Positions 4,847-5,523 of a stretch of DNA of 5,523 nt are shown piece by piece (the first letter of the stretch is position 1; each line of letters opens with the position of its first letter). The notes beneath the pieces are model-generated. The model did not search any database. It saw only the letters and a program-made list of their open reading frames with translations, and had not been told where the DNA came from. The DNA comes from DASUME01 sp041179425 (GTDB taxonomy: Bacteria; Myxococcota_A; Polyangia; Polyangiales; DASUME01): assembly GCA_041179425.1 (NCBI GenBank), contig JBEGTL010000562.1:1-5523 (forward strand), read 5' to 3'. The translations under genes were made by a program, and so were the position numbers.

Positions 4847-5360
4847 AATAAGATTGCTGGCGCGCGCCGATGATCGCAGCGGCTTCTCCTGCGGTCAGCC
4901 CGACATCGATCGATTCTTTGAGCACTACGCTGGTCAGAATCAGTTCAAGTTGCATCTCGCGGTGACGTCTGTGGCCCTCGTGGGTGACCACATCGCCGGG
5001 TTCGTGACAGTCGCAGCGGCCGTTCTCGAACGAGTGTCGATACCCAGTTCACGGCTTCGCAAGCGCCTCCCCAGCTATCCGCTGCCCGTGCTCCGTCTCG
5101 CGCGACTGGGGGTCGATCTGCGGGCGCAAGGGCTAGGTATCGGCAAAGCCCTTGTCCGGCACGCGCTTCACCTTGCGCTAGAACAACGCGACCGTTTGGG
5201 GTGCATCGGCGTGGTAACCGACGCGAAGCCTGAGGCGGTGCGGTTCTACGAGGGTATCGGCTTCGTCGCGCTCGACGGAGTGCGCGAGGGGCAGTTGGTC
5301 GGGGATCCTCTGCCGATGTTCCTGAGCATAGAGACCGTTGCTGCCGCTCTCGCACGCTGA
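4830..5360 (+). CDS. GNAT acetyltransferase toxin, TacT/AtaT type
   Basis: This is a 176-residue predicted acetyltransferase toxin. Toxins of this type use acetyl-CoA to acetylate the amino group of the amino acid carried by charged tRNA, stopping translation. Visible marks: FSCGQPDIDRFF (residues 19-30), the usual N-terminal signature (FxCGxxxLDxfl); an amphipathic HYAGQNQFKLHLAVTSVAL segment; a basic SSRLRKRLPSY loop (73-83); LPVLRLARLGVD (85-96); the acetyl-CoA pyrophosphate loop RAQGLGIG (98-105); and RFYEGIGF (138-145) with Tyr140 at the position used as general acid in this family. Length is normal and no key residue is missing, so the enzyme should be active. The likely start is GTG 4830, overlapping the antitoxin by 17 bp, with GAGAG about 9 nt upstream; TTG 4854 is an alternative. 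Third-position GC is about 71%, as in the antitoxin. Which tRNA it attacks cannot be read from sequence. Confidence 0.88.
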   Translation: MAKSVEIRLLARADDRSGFSCGQPDIDRFFEHYAGQNQFKLHLAVTSVALVGDHIAGFVTVAAAVLERVSIPSSRLRKRLPSYPLPVLRLARLGVDLRAQGLGIGKALVRHALHLALEQRDRLGCIGVVTDAKPEAVRFYEGIGFVALDGVREGQLVGDPLPMFLSIETVAAALAR

Positions 5361-5399
5361 GAGTACCGGCTCGAGGTCGGCTGACTCCGCCTCCCGGGA

Positions 5400-5522
5400 C
5401 TATGCGCCCCGGCGCAGGCTCTCACGCGCGCTGAGCCGCGGAGTGAACGTGGCGAGCGCGAGCAGTGCCAGTGCGCCGATCACCCAAAGGCCGTAGTGCG
5501 CAAGCTGATCCGCCATCATCGA
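5400..5522 (-). CDS. C-terminal end of a membrane protein, or a 39-residue small protein (partial)
   Basis: On the - strand a frame enters from the right edge and ends at TAG (5402-5400). Within the window it has two adjacent ATG codons (5519 and 5516). Read from the first, it gives 39 residues: MMADQLAHYGLWVIGALALL, then ALATFTPRLSARESLRRGA. Residues 10-25 form one hydrophobic helix, followed by a basic tail (Arg28, 32, 36, 37), a common ending for an inner-membrane protein with a cytoplasmic C-terminus. Because the frame has no stop between the ATGs and the edge, this is more likely the end of a longer gene than a complete small one; the ribosome site, if any, lies off the window. It is convergent with the toxin gene, 39 bp between stops. 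No family is recognised. Confidence 0.5.
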   Translation of the reverse strand, partial: SMMADQLAHYGLWVIGALALLALATFTPRLSARESLRRGA

Positions 5523-5523
5523 G

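Overview
The window looks like a chromosomal segment from a GC-rich, Gram-negative bacterium. Two consecutive lipoprotein genes, a Ser/Gly/Asp/Ala-rich linker behind one lipid cysteine and a DUF4384 protein fit a myxobacterium-like member of Myxococcota (Polyangia-like). That assignment is an inference from style; there is no rRNA or other marker gene here.

Layout, left to right. (1) The 3' end of a DUF4384 protein on the + strand, open at the left edge. (2) A 224-bp gap holding a compact operator-like array of repeated and inverted CTGTTCG/CGAACAG elements. (3) Two + strand genes that probably form an operon: a lipoprotein with a TolB/WD40-like beta-propeller, and a smaller helical lipoprotein of unrecognised family. 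(4) A - strand gene for an 84-residue, Trp-rich protein with two membrane segments, convergent with the lipoproteins and divergent from the next gene. (5) A + strand vicinal-oxygen-chelate (glyoxalase/dioxygenase fold) protein with an intact two-His/one-Glu metal triad. (6) A 311-bp gene-free stretch rich in hairpins and short repeats, ending in three CATGG iterons. (7) A two-gene toxin-antitoxin module: a ribbon-helix-helix antitoxin with a DUF1778/TacA-like C-terminus and an overlapping GNAT acetyltransferase toxin of the TacT/AtaT type. (8) At the right edge, the end of a - strand membrane-protein reading frame.

How they may work together: the two lipoproteins are likely made together and would sit in the cell envelope. 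The antitoxin should neutralise the acetyltransferase and, with it, repress the operon, probably through the CATGG iterons just before the antitoxin gene. By hand count about 70% of third codon positions in the toxin-antitoxin genes are G or C, against about 83% in the VOC gene next door, which suggests that the module was acquired separately. No CRISPR array, insertion sequence, rRNA or tRNA was found. The least explained items are the dyad array at 641-687, its near-copy before the VOC gene, the structured stretch at 4260-4570, and the second lipoprotein and small membrane protein, neither of which I can assign to a family.
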